Source: Alphaproteobacteria bacterium PA2
Lineage (GTDB): Bacteria > Pseudomonadota > Alphaproteobacteria > Caulobacterales > Caulobacteraceae
Assembly: GCA_002256425.1 (NCBI GenBank)
Contig: NKIZ01000001.1
Coordinates: 2,701,001 to 2,765,000 of the forward strand
Direction: 5' to 3'
DNA: 64,000 nt
In this document: piece by piece, positions 52,584-60,973 of the stretch
Numbering within the stretch: the stretch's first letter is position 1
Layout: the number at the start of each line of letters is the position of its first letter
Notes under the pieces: generated by a model
The model's input: only the letters and a program-made list of their open reading frames with translations
Told to the model about the DNA's origin: nothing
The model's database searches: none
Position numbers and translations under genes: made by a program

Positions 52584-54119
52584 ATGAACGCCGGTCTCGC
52601 CACCGCCGCATTGCCGCCGCCGCCCGGACCCCAGGTGTCCGCAGCGACGAACGCTCAGCCTGCCTCCACCAAAGCAGCAGGCGAAGGCTTTGGCGCGCAC
52701 CTGGCCAAGGCCATCGCCGTCAAAACGCAATCCAGGTCCATCGAGGCGGCTGAAGCTGCACCTCAGGGCCGCGACACGCAATCTCGTGAGATTCCGTCCC
52801 GCCGGTCCGACGTCGATCGTCCAGTGCGCGCAGAGCGGGCTGAGAAGACTGACAAGGTTGAGCCTGCCAACGAACCGCAGGCTGCGGCGCCCGAAAGCGC
52901 CAGCACGGCTGGATCCGATGCCGCAGCCCAGGCCCAGGCCGCCGCCATGGCGGCTTCACAGGCCCCGGCCCCATCTGAACCCAAGGCGCCGGCGGAGGCC
53001 GCCATCGCCGCCGAGACGAGCCGAACAACTGGTCCCGGACCTAATGCGTCGATCCTGCTTGCTGAAGCGGCCACGGATGAGGGCCTGGCCGCCGATACGG
53101 TCGTGGAAGCCGGGACCTCAGATCTTTCCCAGGCCGCCTCAGCCCCGTCGACCGCCAATGAAGCCCTGGACGCCAAGCCCCAGCCGGTGACCCCTGACCT
53201 GGCGCGTCTCGCCCGGCAGGCCGCCGCTGAACAGGCTATGGCTGCAGAGGTTCAGGCCGAACAGCTGCAGGCTGAGCTGGCCCAGTCAGAGCTTGCGCCG
53301 GCATCCCTGGATCAGGCCCTTCAATCGGCGGCCGACGAAGCCATGGCTGCAAGTGCGCCTGAAGCCCCCAAGGTTTCTGCAGGATCAGAACAGCCCTCCG
53401 CCAATGCAAAGTCCGCCAGGTCCGAAGGCGGGCTCCAGTCCGCCCCGGCCACCGGAAGCCCGATCACCGCCATGACCTCGACCGGTGGGTCGAGCGGCGG
53501 GTTCTCCGGCGAGGCCCGGCAGGATGGACAGGCCTCCGACCTGGCCTCCAATCCATCAGTGTCGACTGACGCCGCGGCGGCCCAGCCAGCGCCAGTGGCC
53601 GAAGCCAGCCAGACGCCGATCCCCGCACCGATCCATGTTGCGCCCCAGACCCTGCAGACGGCCGCCGTGGTGCTCAAGTCCGGGCCCCAGACCGTGTCGA
53701 CCCTTGCGGCCCAGATCGTCAGCAAGTTCGACGGCGGCGCGACCCGTTTTGATCTGGAGCTGCATCCCCTTGACCTCGGGCGGGTGGATGTCCGGCTTGA
53801 AGTCGGCGCTGGCGGCCAGATCAGCGCCTCCATGTCCTTCGACAATCCCCAGGCCGCCGCCGAAATGCGCTCGCGGTCGGCCGAACTCCAGAAAGCCCTC
53901 GAGAACGCCGGATTCAATCTGAGCGGGGGCCTGTCCTTCGACGTGGCCGGTGATCGCGGCCAGGGCGGATCGCGCCACACCGGCGGCGAGCCTGGCCCCG
54001 CCCAGCGGGCCCGCGCCCTCGAAAACGCCGCCAGCGCCGCAGCCGACGTGGCCGACGCCGCCAGCCTCATGAGCGCCTATGGCGCCCGCCCCGCCCGGGG
54101 CGTGGACATCAGGATCTAG
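52584..54119 (+). CDS. fliK: flagellar hook-length control protein FliK
   Basis: Secreted ruler that sets hook length and triggers the export specificity switch. 511 residues; about 390 are low-complexity Ala/Gln/Pro/Ser-rich sequence, as expected for the ruler part. The C-terminal FlhB-binding domain is conserved (about 395-460: ATRFDLELHPLDLGRVDVRL, EVGAGGQISASMSFDNPQAA, AELQKALENAGFNLSGGLSF). The first gene of fliK-flgD-flgE, 2 bp ahead of flgD, under a sigma-54 promoter. Confidence 0.93.
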   Translation: MNAGLATAALPPPPGPQVSAATNAQPASTKAAGEGFGAHLAKAIAVKTQSRSIEAAEAAPQGRDTQSREIPSRRSDVDRPVRAERAEKTDKVEPANEPQAAAPESASTAGSDAAAQAQAAAMAASQAPAPSEPKAPAEAAIAAETSRTTGPGPNASILLAEAATDEGLAADTVVEAGTSDLSQAASAPSTANEALDAKPQPVTPDLARLARQAAAEQAMAAEVQAEQLQAELAQSELAPASLDQALQSAADEAMAASAPEAPKVSAGSEQPSANAKSARSEGGLQSAPATGSPITAMTSTGGSSGGFSGEARQDGQASDLASNPSVSTDAAAAQPAPVAEASQTPIPAPIHVAPQTLQTAAVVLKSGPQTVSTLAAQIVSKFDGGATRFDLELHPLDLGRVDVRLEVGAGGQISASMSFDNPQAAAEMRSRSAELQKALENAGFNLSGGLSFDVAGDRGQGGSRHTGGEPGPAQRARALENAASAAADVADAASLMSAYGARPARGVDIRI

Positions 54120-54121
54120 TC

Positions 54122-54808
54122 ATGACCACCACAACCGCAGCCAGCTCCGCCGCCGCCACCACCGCCACGGACTCCGGTTCCCTGGGCAAGGCGCGCCTGG
54201 CTTCCAGCTTTGACACCTTCCTGAAACTGCTGACCTCGCAGCTGAAGAACCAGGACCCGCTCTCGCCGCTGGATTCCAACCAGTTCACCCAGCAGCTGGT
54301 CCAGATGACCGGTGTCGAGCAGCAGATCTTCTCGAACGACCTGCTCAAGCAGCTGGTCACCAATTCCGGCTCGACGGTCTCGCAGGCCGTTTCGGTCATC
54401 GGCAAGGATGTCCAGGCTTCGGTGGCCACGTCGGGCCTGTCCGGCGGCAAGGCCAGCTGGAACTACAAGCTCGACCGGGCCGCCACGGACGTGAAGCTCG
54501 AAATCGTCGACGCCAACGGCAAGATCGTTCACGCCGAGGCCGCCGGCGCCACCACAGCCGGGGACCATGCCCTGAACTGGAACGGCAAGGATCTGGCCGG
54601 AGCCCAGCTGCCCAACGGTGGAACCTATACCCTTCGGGTCACGGCCGTGGACGCCTCCAACACCACGGTCGCCTCGTCATTATCGATCAAGGGCCGGGTG
54701 ACCGCCGTGGAACAGTCCAACGGTGCCATCCTGCTCAGCGTCGGTGGCGCAAAAATCCCCTTCAGCTCGGTCACCACAGTGACCGAAGCCGCACCGGCAG
54801 GGGTCTGA
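54122..54808 (+). CDS. flgD: flagellar hook assembly (capping) protein FlgD
   Basis: Cap that guides FlgE polymerisation and is then discarded. 228 residues. The N-terminal motif FDTFLKLLTSQLKNQDPLSP followed by DSNQFTQQLVQMTGVEQQ is diagnostic. The C-terminal half is a tudor-FNIII-like domain (HALNWNGKDLAGAQLPNGGT with the FLG-ligand-like D-x-G segment, YTLRVTAVDASNTTVASSLS). It lies between fliK (2 bp) and flgE (49 bp). Confidence 0.96.
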   Translation: MTTTTAASSAAATTATDSGSLGKARLASSFDTFLKLLTSQLKNQDPLSPLDSNQFTQQLVQMTGVEQQIFSNDLLKQLVTNSGSTVSQAVSVIGKDVQASVATSGLSGGKASWNYKLDRAATDVKLEIVDANGKIVHAEAAGATTAGDHALNWNGKDLAGAQLPNGGTYTLRVTAVDASNTTVASSLSIKGRVTAVEQSNGAILLSVGGAKIPFSSVTTVTEAAPAGV

Positions 54809-54857
54809 CCCCGGCCATGACCTCAAATCGCCTTGAAAAAATAAGGATGGAGAATCC

Positions 54858-56243
54858 ATGAGTATCAGCAGCGCCATGCAGGCCGGGGTTTCCGGCCTGA
54901 TGAGCAACTCGTCGGCTCTGGCGGCGATCTCGGACAATATCGCCAACATCAACACCACTGCCTACAAGCGCACCCAGGTCAATTTCTCCGACATCGTCAC
55001 CGCCCAGGCGCTGAAGAACCGCTATTCCGCTGGCGGTGTGCAGGGCACGGTCCGTCAGTATGTCAGCCAGCAGGGCCTGATCCAGGCGGCCAACTCTTCG
55101 ACCGATCTGGCGATTTCGGGGGATGGCTTCTTCGTCGTCGCCAACAAGGGCGCCGGTCTTGCGTCCTCAGATCCCCGGAGCTTCACCCGGGCCGGCAGTT
55201 TCAGCGTCGATTCCGCCGGTTATCTGGTCAATGACGCCAAGCTCTATCTCCAGGGCTGGCCGGTGCAGACCGACGGAAGCTTCATCACCAATGCCTCGGA
55301 CCTGACGATGATGGACTCCATCAACGTCAAGAACATCAGCGGCGTGGTCAGCAAGACCACCGATGTGACGGTCAACGCCAATCTGGACAAGCGGGGCGTC
55401 ACCGGCTCGGTCGGCGATGCGACCTATGTGGGCACCACCGCCTTCTCAATGGCTGACTATGCTGATGACCCGACGACCGGGACCAAGCCGGATTTCACCC
55501 TCGACCTGCCGGTCGTGGACTCCGAAGGCGAGACCCACAAGTTTCAGATGGCTTTTCTGAAGGATTCCTCGGCCCCGAACAGCTGGCATGCTGAAATCTA
55601 CGCGGTTCCCAAGGCCGACGTGACCGGGCTTGGTCGCCCTGGCCAGCTGGCCAGGGGCAAGGTGACCTTCAACACGGACGGGTCATTCAACCAGACAACC
55701 ACGACCCTGTTTGGCGCCGCCAACGCCATCCCGAAACTCACCCTGGCTGCATCCGGGGGCGCTGCTCCCGCTTGGGCCGCCACCGAGGGCGTCGCCGCCT
55801 CGACCGTGAATCTGGATCTGGGAACACTTTCCCAACTGGCCGCAACGTCCACGGTCACCGCAGTGAGCGGCAATGGCGCGACCGTTGGCAATGTCGTCGG
55901 CGTCCAGGTGGATGAAAAGGGCGTTGTCTCGGCGATTTTCGACAATTCCCAGGTGCGGAAGATCGCCCAGGTCGGGATCGCAACCTTCCAGAATGCTGAT
56001 GGCCTGATGGCGCAGAGCGGAAACTCTTACCAGGCGACGCTTGGATCGGGCTCCTACACGATCAAGCAGGCGGGGATCGGGGGCGCCGGTCAGGTCTCGT
56101 CTTCATCACTAGAAGCTTCAACAGTCGACCTGTCTGCTGAGTTTACCGGCCTGATTACGACGCAGAAAGCTTACTCCGCGTCTTCGAAAATCATAACAAC
56201 CGCCGATCAGATGCTTGAAGAGCTTATCAATATTAAGCGCTAA
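54858..56243 (+). CDS. flgE: flagellar hook protein FlgE
   Basis: Hook subunit, 461 residues. N-terminus SSAMQAGVSGLMSNSSALAA with SDNIANINTTAYKRTQVNFS, followed by GDGFFVVANKG and FTRAGSFSVDSAGYLVNDAK. C-terminus TVDLSAEFTGLITTQKAYSA then SKIITTADQMLEELINIKR, the usual ending. GGATGGAGA lies just upstream of the ATG. The last 140 bp use many A/T-ending codons (CTA, ATA, TCA, GCT) unlike the rest of the gene, just before the AT-rich sciP promoter region. Codon shift aside, the gene looks intact. Confidence 0.97.
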   Translation: MSISSAMQAGVSGLMSNSSALAAISDNIANINTTAYKRTQVNFSDIVTAQALKNRYSAGGVQGTVRQYVSQQGLIQAANSSTDLAISGDGFFVVANKGAGLASSDPRSFTRAGSFSVDSAGYLVNDAKLYLQGWPVQTDGSFITNASDLTMMDSINVKNISGVVSKTTDVTVNANLDKRGVTGSVGDATYVGTTAFSMADYADDPTTGTKPDFTLDLPVVDSEGETHKFQMAFLKDSSAPNSWHAEIYAVPKADVTGLGRPGQLARGKVTFNTDGSFNQTTTTLFGAANAIPKLTLAASGGAAPAWAATEGVAASTVNLDLGTLSQLAATSTVTAVSGNGATVGNVVGVQVDEKGVVSAIFDNSQVRKIAQVGIATFQNADGLMAQSGNSYQATLGSGSYTIKQAGIGGAGQVSSSSLEASTVDLSAEFTGLITTQKAYSASSKIITTADQMLEELINIKR

Positions 56244-56252
56244 ATTCAGAGC

Positions 56253-56266
56253 TTAATGGGTCTTAA
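56253..56266. promoter_or_regulatory. CtrA-like box (TTAA-N6-TTAA) upstream of sciP
   Basis: TTAA (56253-56256) and TTAA (56263-56266) are 6 bases apart, one less than the CtrA consensus spacing. It begins 9 bp after the flgE stop and about 145 bp upstream of the sciP start. A GATTC (CcrM-type GANTC) site lies at 56339-56343 in the same leader. In Caulobacter, sciP is known to be activated by CtrA. Confidence 0.5.
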
Positions 56267-56408
56267 TCTCTCCTAACGTCTTGACTGTACCATATTAATA
56301 CACGGGGCATCGATGATTATCAGTTTTTTTACTATCACGATTCATCGGCCGTTATGGCCTGTCGCTTATCTTCCGTCCGAACAGTGATGGTGTGAAAGGC
56401 GAAAAGCC

Positions 56409-56699
56409 ATGTTGCAACAACAACAGCAGACCCGGACCAACAGCCGCGGCGAAGCTTACGTGATCGGTCCGACGGGCGTGCCGTTGACGATCTCCGACCT
56501 GCCCCCGCCCAATACGGGGCGATGGGTCATCCGGCGCAAGGCCGAGGTTGTCGCCGCCGTGCGTGGCGGTCTGCTCTCCCTCGATGAGGCCTGCGAACGC
56601 TACACCCTGACCAACGAGGAATTCCTCGCCTGGCAGAAGTCGATTGATCGTCACGGCCTCGCCGGCCTGCGGACCACCCGGCTCCAGCAATACCGTTAA
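56409..56699 (+). CDS. sciP: CtrA inhibitor SciP (DUF1153)
   Basis: Small DNA-binding protein that blocks CtrA-dependent transcription in swarmer cells. 96 residues; the DUF1153 core is plain: VIGPTGVPLTISDLPPPNTG, RWVIRRKAEVVAAVRGGLLS, LDEACERYTLTNEEFLAWQK and a C-terminal GLRTTRLQQYR. The LSLDEACERYTLTNEEF segment is the helix-turn-helix. The N-terminal Gln-rich stretch (MLQQQQQ) is variable. It sits directly after flgE, the same place as in Caulobacter crescentus as I recall, and is followed by a strong terminator. Confidence 0.95.
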   Translation: MLQQQQQTRTNSRGEAYVIGPTGVPLTISDLPPPNTGRWVIRRKAEVVAAVRGGLLSLDEACERYTLTNEEFLAWQKSIDRHGLAGLRTTRLQQYR

Positions 56700-56730
56700 A
56701 AGCTCGTCGCCCATGCGAGCTCTCTGAGTG

Positions 56731-56767
56731 CAGCCGCCCCTTGCCCCGGGGCGGCTGTTCTTGTTTC
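56731..56767 (+). terminator. rho-independent terminator of sciP
   Basis: CAGCCGCCCC (56731-56740) pairs with GGGGCGGCTG (56748-56757), a perfect 10-bp stem with a 7-base loop, followed by TTCTTGTTTC. A second small hairpin (AGCTCG...CGAGCT, 56701-56721) lies just before it. Confidence 0.8.
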
Positions 56768-56771
56768 AGGA

Positions 56772-57158
56772 TCAGGGCTTTGGCGGAACCCAGCCGCTCA
56801 GATCACGCAGCTTGCGCACGGTGATCGCCACCTGCTCCCGCTCCCCGGCCCGCCGTTCGACCAGCAGGCGCGAGACCTGGGCGTCGTCGTGAAAGACATA
56901 GCCCTTGATCGCGTCCAGCAGGGCCTTGGCCAGATTGTCCAGATCCATCCAGGGCGGATCGCCCACATAGTCCATGATGATCTCGACAGAGAACTCGCCC
57001 CAGGCCGGCCGGCCGCCCCGCCAGGACTTGCGGAAGAACTCATAGACCAGTGGCTTGTAATAGCGGCTCTGGGTTGTCAGGCCGTCGATCACCAGCTCGA
57101 AAACGCCATCACCCTCCCGGGCGCGCACCTTGCCTTGCTGGGTCCAACCATCGCTCAT
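56772..57158 (-). CDS. RusA-like Holliday junction resolvase family protein
   Basis: Homodimeric endonuclease fold that resolves branched DNA. 128 residues from ATG 57158, which has AAGG 4 bp upstream of the start; TTG 57179 is an unneeded extension. Key residues match RusA: D72, D74, N75 and K78 in WMDLDNLAKALLDAIKG, and D91/D92 in VFHDDAQV. All acidic catalytic residues seem intact. Most RusA proteins are prophage-encoded, but no phage genes surround this one; it is divergent from fumC and convergent with sciP. Confidence 0.88.
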   Translation of the reverse strand: MSDGWTQQGKVRAREGDGVFELVIDGLTTQSRYYKPLVYEFFRKSWRGGRPAWGEFSVEIIMDYVGDPPWMDLDNLAKALLDAIKGYVFHDDAQVSRLLVERRAGEREQVAITVRKLRDLSGWVPPKP

Positions 57159-57238
57159 AGGCCTTACTAGATCGACCAAGCCTTGCAGTCTCCCCCGGCT
57201 TGGCTAAACCAAGCGCGAAAATCATCGGAGCCCTGACC

Positions 57239-58630
57239 ATGACCGCCACCCGCACCGAATCCGACACCTTCGGCCCGATCGAGGTCGCCAGCGACGTCTA
57301 CTGGGGCGCCCAGGCCGAGCGCAGCCTCGGCAATTTCAAGATCGGCTGGGAAAAGCAGCCCCAGCCGGTGATCCGGGCCCTGGGCATCGTCAAGCGGGCC
57401 GCCGCCGAGGCCAACATGGAGCTGGGCCGCCTGGATCCCAAGATCGCCGCCGCCATCATCGCCGCCGCCCAGGAAGTCATTGACGGCAAGCTGGACGCAC
57501 ACTTCCCCCTGTCGGTCTGGCAGACGGGCTCGGGCACCCAGTCAAACATGAACGCCAATGAGGTGATCTCGAACCGCGCCATCGAGATGATGGGTGGGGA
57601 AATGGGCTCGAAGAAGCCGGTTCACCCCAATGACCACGTCAATATGAGCCAGTCGTCCAACGACACCTATCCGACGGCCATGCACATCGCCTGCGCCGAG
57701 CAGGTGGCCAACAACCTTCTGCCGGCGCTCGACCACCTGCACGCCGCCCTGAAGGTCAAGGAAGCGGCCTTCGCCCACATCATCAAGATCGGCCGGACCC
57801 ACACCCAGGACGCCACCCCCCTGACCCTGGGCCAGGAGTTCTCGGGCTATCGTCAGCAGGTCGAGAACGGCCGCCGCCGCATCCAGGAGACCCTGGGCGG
57901 TCTCTACGAGCTGGCCCAGGGCGGCACCGCCGTCGGCACCGGCCTCAATGCGCCGATCGGCTTCGCCGAGCTGGTGGCCGCCAAGATCGCCGCCATCACC
58001 GGCCTGCCCTTCGTCTCGGCCCCCAACAAGTTCGAAGCCCTGGCCGCCCACGACGCCATGGTCTTCAGCCACGGCGCCATCAATTCCATGGCTGCTGGCC
58101 TGTTCAAGATCGCCAATGACATCCGCTTCCTGGGCTCCGGACCGCGGTCGGGTCTTGGCGAACTGTCCCTTCCGGAAAACGAACCCGGCTCGTCCATCAT
58201 GCCGGGCAAGGTCAACCCGACACAGTGCGAGGCCCTGACCATGGTCTGCACCCAGGTGTTCGGCAACAACGCCACCATGACCTTCGCCGGCGCCTCAGGC
58301 CATTTCGAGCTCAACGTCTTCAACCCGGTCATGGCCTACAACTTCCTGCAGTCCTGCCGCCTGGTGACAGACTCGGCCATCTCCTTCACCGACAACTGCG
58401 TGGTCGGCATCGAGGCCCGGGAAGACAACATCAAGGCGGCCCTGGACCGTTCGCTGATGCTGGTGACCGCCCTGGCGCCCAAGATCGGCTATGACGCCGC
58501 AGCCAAGATCGCCAAGACCGCCCACAAGAACGGCACCACCCTGCGCGAGGAAGCGGTCGGCGGCGGCTATGTCACCGACGCGGAATTCGATGAAGTGGTC
58601 CGTCCGGAGAAGATGATCTCGCCGGGCTGA
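57239..58630 (+). CDS. fumC: class II fumarate hydratase
   Basis: Fumarase of the TCA cycle, 463 residues from ATG 57239 (a TTG at 57200 extends the frame but lacks family similarity). Motifs: [80 protein letters not shown] and the superfamily signature [18 protein letters not shown]. Complete. Its stop overlaps the start of a small GNAT gene by one base. Confidence 0.98.
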   Translation: MTATRTESDTFGPIEVASDVYWGAQAERSLGNFKIGWEKQPQPVIRALGIVKRAAAEANMELGRLDPKIAAAIIAAAQEVIDGKLDAHFPLSVWQTGSGTQSNMNANEVISNRAIEMMGGEMGSKKPVHPNDHVNMSQSSNDTYPTAMHIACAEQVANNLLPALDHLHAALKVKEAAFAHIIKIGRTHTQDATPLTLGQEFSGYRQQVENGRRRIQETLGGLYELAQGGTAVGTGLNAPIGFAELVAAKIAAITGLPFVSAPNKFEALAAHDAMVFSHGAINSMAAGLFKIANDIRFLGSGPRSGLGELSLPENEPGSSIMPGKVNPTQCEALTMVCTQVFGNNATMTFAGASGHFELNVFNPVMAYNFLQSCRLVTDSAISFTDNCVVGIEAREDNIKAALDRSLMLVTALAPKIGYDAAAKIAKTAHKNGTTLREEAVGGGYVTDAEFDEVVRPEKMISPG

Positions 58631-59067
58631 TGGTCCAGCTTGTCCGCCTGACCGACGGCCTGCCCGAAGGCTTCGACGCCCTGATGGCCCTCGCAACCAC
58701 CGAGGGTCACGGAAACATGGCGCGGCTCGCTGATGAGGTTGCGACCGGCTCGACCGCCTTCATCGCCCTGCTGGCGGCCATGAACGGCGGAGACCTGGTC
58801 GGGATCGGCGGCATGACCCTTGAACCCGAACCTGCCCCCGAGCCCGCCATACGCATGCGCAGGCTCTATGTGGCGCCGTCCGCCCGCCGTGAGGGCGTCG
58901 CAAGAACCCTTGTTTCAGCCCTGCTGCAGGAAGCCTGGGATCAGGTGGATCTGGTGACGGTCCACGCCGGATCGAAGGAGGCCGGCCGGTTCTGGGAGGC
59001 CCAGGGCTTTTCCGTGGTGGAGGGCTTGCCCTGGTCCCACCAGGCGCGGCGGTCAGGCCAGGCCTGA
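58630..59067 (+). CDS. GNAT family N-acetyltransferase
   Basis: 145 residues, coupled to fumC through a TGATG overlap. Fold landmarks: GIGGMTLEPEPAPEPAIRMR, RLYVAPSARREGVARTLVSA (motif A, RRxGVA) and VHAGSKEAGRFWEAQGFSVV (motif B, FWEAQGF). No other clue to its substrate. It is convergent with ispB, 1 bp apart. Confidence 0.88.
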   Translation: MVQLVRLTDGLPEGFDALMALATTEGHGNMARLADEVATGSTAFIALLAAMNGGDLVGIGGMTLEPEPAPEPAIRMRRLYVAPSARREGVARTLVSALLQEAWDQVDLVTVHAGSKEAGRFWEAQGFSVVEGLPWSHQARRSGQA

Positions 59068-59068
59068 C

Positions 59069-60082
59069 CTACATCTTCCGGGCGACGGCGAAGTCGGCCA
59101 GATCTTCCAGGGCCGGACGCCAGCTGTTGGATGTGGAGAAATCCGCCAGGGCCGCCTTGGCCGCAGCGGCATAGTCGGCGGCGAGGTCCAGGGTCGCCTT
59201 GTCCGCCCCGGTTTCGACGATCAGGGCCCGGGCCTTCTGGAAGTCTTCGTCGGTCTGTTCGCGACGGCCCACCGTGCGGTCCCAGAAGGCCTTCTCGGTA
59301 GTGGCCGTCCTGGCGATGGTCATCAGCAGGGGCAGGGTCGCCTTGCCTTCCCGGAAGTCGTCCCCGGGATTCTTGCCCAGGACTTCGCTCTCGCCGGAAT
59401 AGTCCAGGGCGTCGTCCACCAGCTGGAAGGCCAGGCCCAGATTCTGGCCATAGCGGCGCAGGCCCCGGCACTGGTCGGGCGTAGCCCCGGCTGACACGGC
59501 GCCGGCTTCAGCTGCGGCGGCGAACAGCTCGGCTGTCTTGGCCTTGATGATTTCAAGATAGGTTTCGGTGGGCAGGTTCAGGTCGTGGGCCCGGGTCAGT
59601 TGCAGGACCTCGCCCTCAGCTATGACCCGGCTGGCGCGGGCCAGGATTTCCAGGGCCTGCATGCTGCCGGCCTCGACCATCAGCTCGAAGGACCGGGCAA
59701 ACAGGAAGTCGCCAACCAGGACGCTGGCGGGAGCGCCCCAAATCAGGTGGGCCGCCACCTTGCCCCGGCGCAGTTCGGAGGAGTCCACCACGTCATCATG
59801 CAGCAGGGTGGCGGTGTGGATGAACTCGACCGAGGCCGCCAGTTTCAGGCAGGCGTCGTCAGTGGATCCAGACACCCGGGCCGCAGCTATGGTCAGCAGG
59901 GGGCGCAGGCGTTTGGCTGATCCGCCAATAAGGTGCTCGGCCAGGGCCGGGATCACCGAGACCGGACTCTGCATCCGGTCGCGGATCAGGGCGTCCACTC
60001 CGGCCATGTCAGCCCTGGCCAGAGCCATCAGGCCATCAATGGACACGGGCTTGGATGCAATGGCGGCGCCGTCTGCGTCCAC
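59069..60082 (-). CDS. ispB: long-chain polyprenyl diphosphate synthase (ubiquinone side chain)
   Basis: Builds the octa- to decaprenyl tail of ubiquinone from FPP and IPP. 337 residues from GTG 60082. Motifs: GGSAKRLRPLLTIAAARVSG, first aspartate-rich DDVVD (96-100), LVGDFLFARSFELMVEAG, GLAFQLVDDALDYSGE with the second motif DDALD (223-227). The DDxxD without insertion marks the long-chain class, unlike ispA at 13961. Monocistronic and divergent from the trmN6-like gene (90-bp gap). Confidence 0.95.
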   Translation of the reverse strand: MDADGAAIASKPVSIDGLMALARADMAGVDALIRDRMQSPVSVIPALAEHLIGGSAKRLRPLLTIAAARVSGSTDDACLKLAASVEFIHTATLLHDDVVDSSELRRGKVAAHLIWGAPASVLVGDFLFARSFELMVEAGSMQALEILARASRVIAEGEVLQLTRAHDLNLPTETYLEIIKAKTAELFAAAAEAGAVSAGATPDQCRGLRRYGQNLGLAFQLVDDALDYSGESEVLGKNPGDDFREGKATLPLLMTIARTATTEKAFWDRTVGRREQTDEDFQKARALIVETGADKATLDLAADYAAAAKAALADFSTSNSWRPALEDLADFAVARKM

Positions 60083-60172
60083 GGGGACTCCTGTCTTTTC
60101 CGCGGCGCAGGGAGAGCGCGCCGCTTGAGGGCGACAATGGCGATGCGATAAGGCAGGCTAGCACAAAGCACA

Positions 60173-60958
60173 ATGTCGGACCGACATCTGACGGAAGGAA
60201 AGACCATTTCCTCGGGCCAAACTCCTCCTGAAACGGATGGCTTCCTGGGCGGGCGCCTGCGCCTGCGCCAGTCCGGCAAGGGCTATCGGGCCGGCATGGA
60301 CGCGGCCTTGCTGGCCGCCGCCTGCGACGCCAGGGCCGACGACCGGGTGGTGGAGGCCGGCTGCGGCCCAGGGGCGGTCCTGCTGTCAGCGGCCCTGAGG
60401 CGGCCAGAAGCCGAGTTCACGGGTCTGGAAATGGACCCTGAAGCCCTGGCCCTGGCGCAGGACAATATCGCCCTCAACAACCTCGCTGACCGGGTCAGGG
60501 TTCAGGCCGCCGACATCGGCAAGCCCTTCGCCCGGCTGAGCCTGCCGCCCTTTGACGCCGCCCTGGCCAACCCGCCCTTTTTTGATGATCCCGCCGCAAT
60601 GCGCGCACCAAAACCTGAAAAGCAGGCCGCCTGGATGGCGCAGGGCGGGCTGGAGGCCTGGACCATCTTCCTGCTGAAGTCGGTTCGCGAGGGCGGGACC
60701 ATTACGGTCATCCACCGGGCAGACCGCCTGGCCGACCTGCTGGCCCTGCTCAGCCCCAAGGCCGGCAGCTTCCAGATCCGCCCCATCCACCCCTTCGCCG
60801 ACGCCCCGGCCAAGCGGGTCCTGGTCCGGGCCCTGAAAACCGGCAAGGCGCCGCTCCAGCTCCTGCCGCCAGTGATCCTGCACGACCGCGAAGGCGGCAA
60901 GCACACCCCCCAGGCCGACGCCCTGCTCCGCGGCGAAGCGGCCTTGGGGTGGGTCTAG
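60173..60958 (+). CDS. tRNA1(Val) adenine-N6 methyltransferase family (TrmN6/YfiC-like)
   Basis: SAM-dependent N6-adenine methyltransferase, 261 residues. SAM motif I VVEAGCGPGAVLL (61-67 core) and catalytic NPPF at 133-136 in DAALANPPFFDDP. The N-terminal LRQSGKGYRAGMDAALLAAA is typical of YfiC-like enzymes. The C-terminal half has the RRxD-like HPFADAPAKRVLVRA. It most likely modifies a tRNA adenine, but the exact tRNA and position need testing in this group. Divergent from ispB. Confidence 0.88.
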   Translation: MSDRHLTEGKTISSGQTPPETDGFLGGRLRLRQSGKGYRAGMDAALLAAACDARADDRVVEAGCGPGAVLLSAALRRPEAEFTGLEMDPEALALAQDNIALNNLADRVRVQAADIGKPFARLSLPPFDAALANPPFFDDPAAMRAPKPEKQAAWMAQGGLEAWTIFLLKSVREGGTITVIHRADRLADLLALLSPKAGSFQIRPIHPFADAPAKRVLVRALKTGKAPLQLLPPVILHDREGGKHTPQADALLRGEAALGWV

Positions 60959-60973
60959 ATTCGAGACCGACCC

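Noticed and set aside
56772..57158. Prophage remnant around the RusA homologue.
   Set aside because: Neighbours are sciP and fumC; no integrase, att repeats or phage genes are seen and base composition is native.
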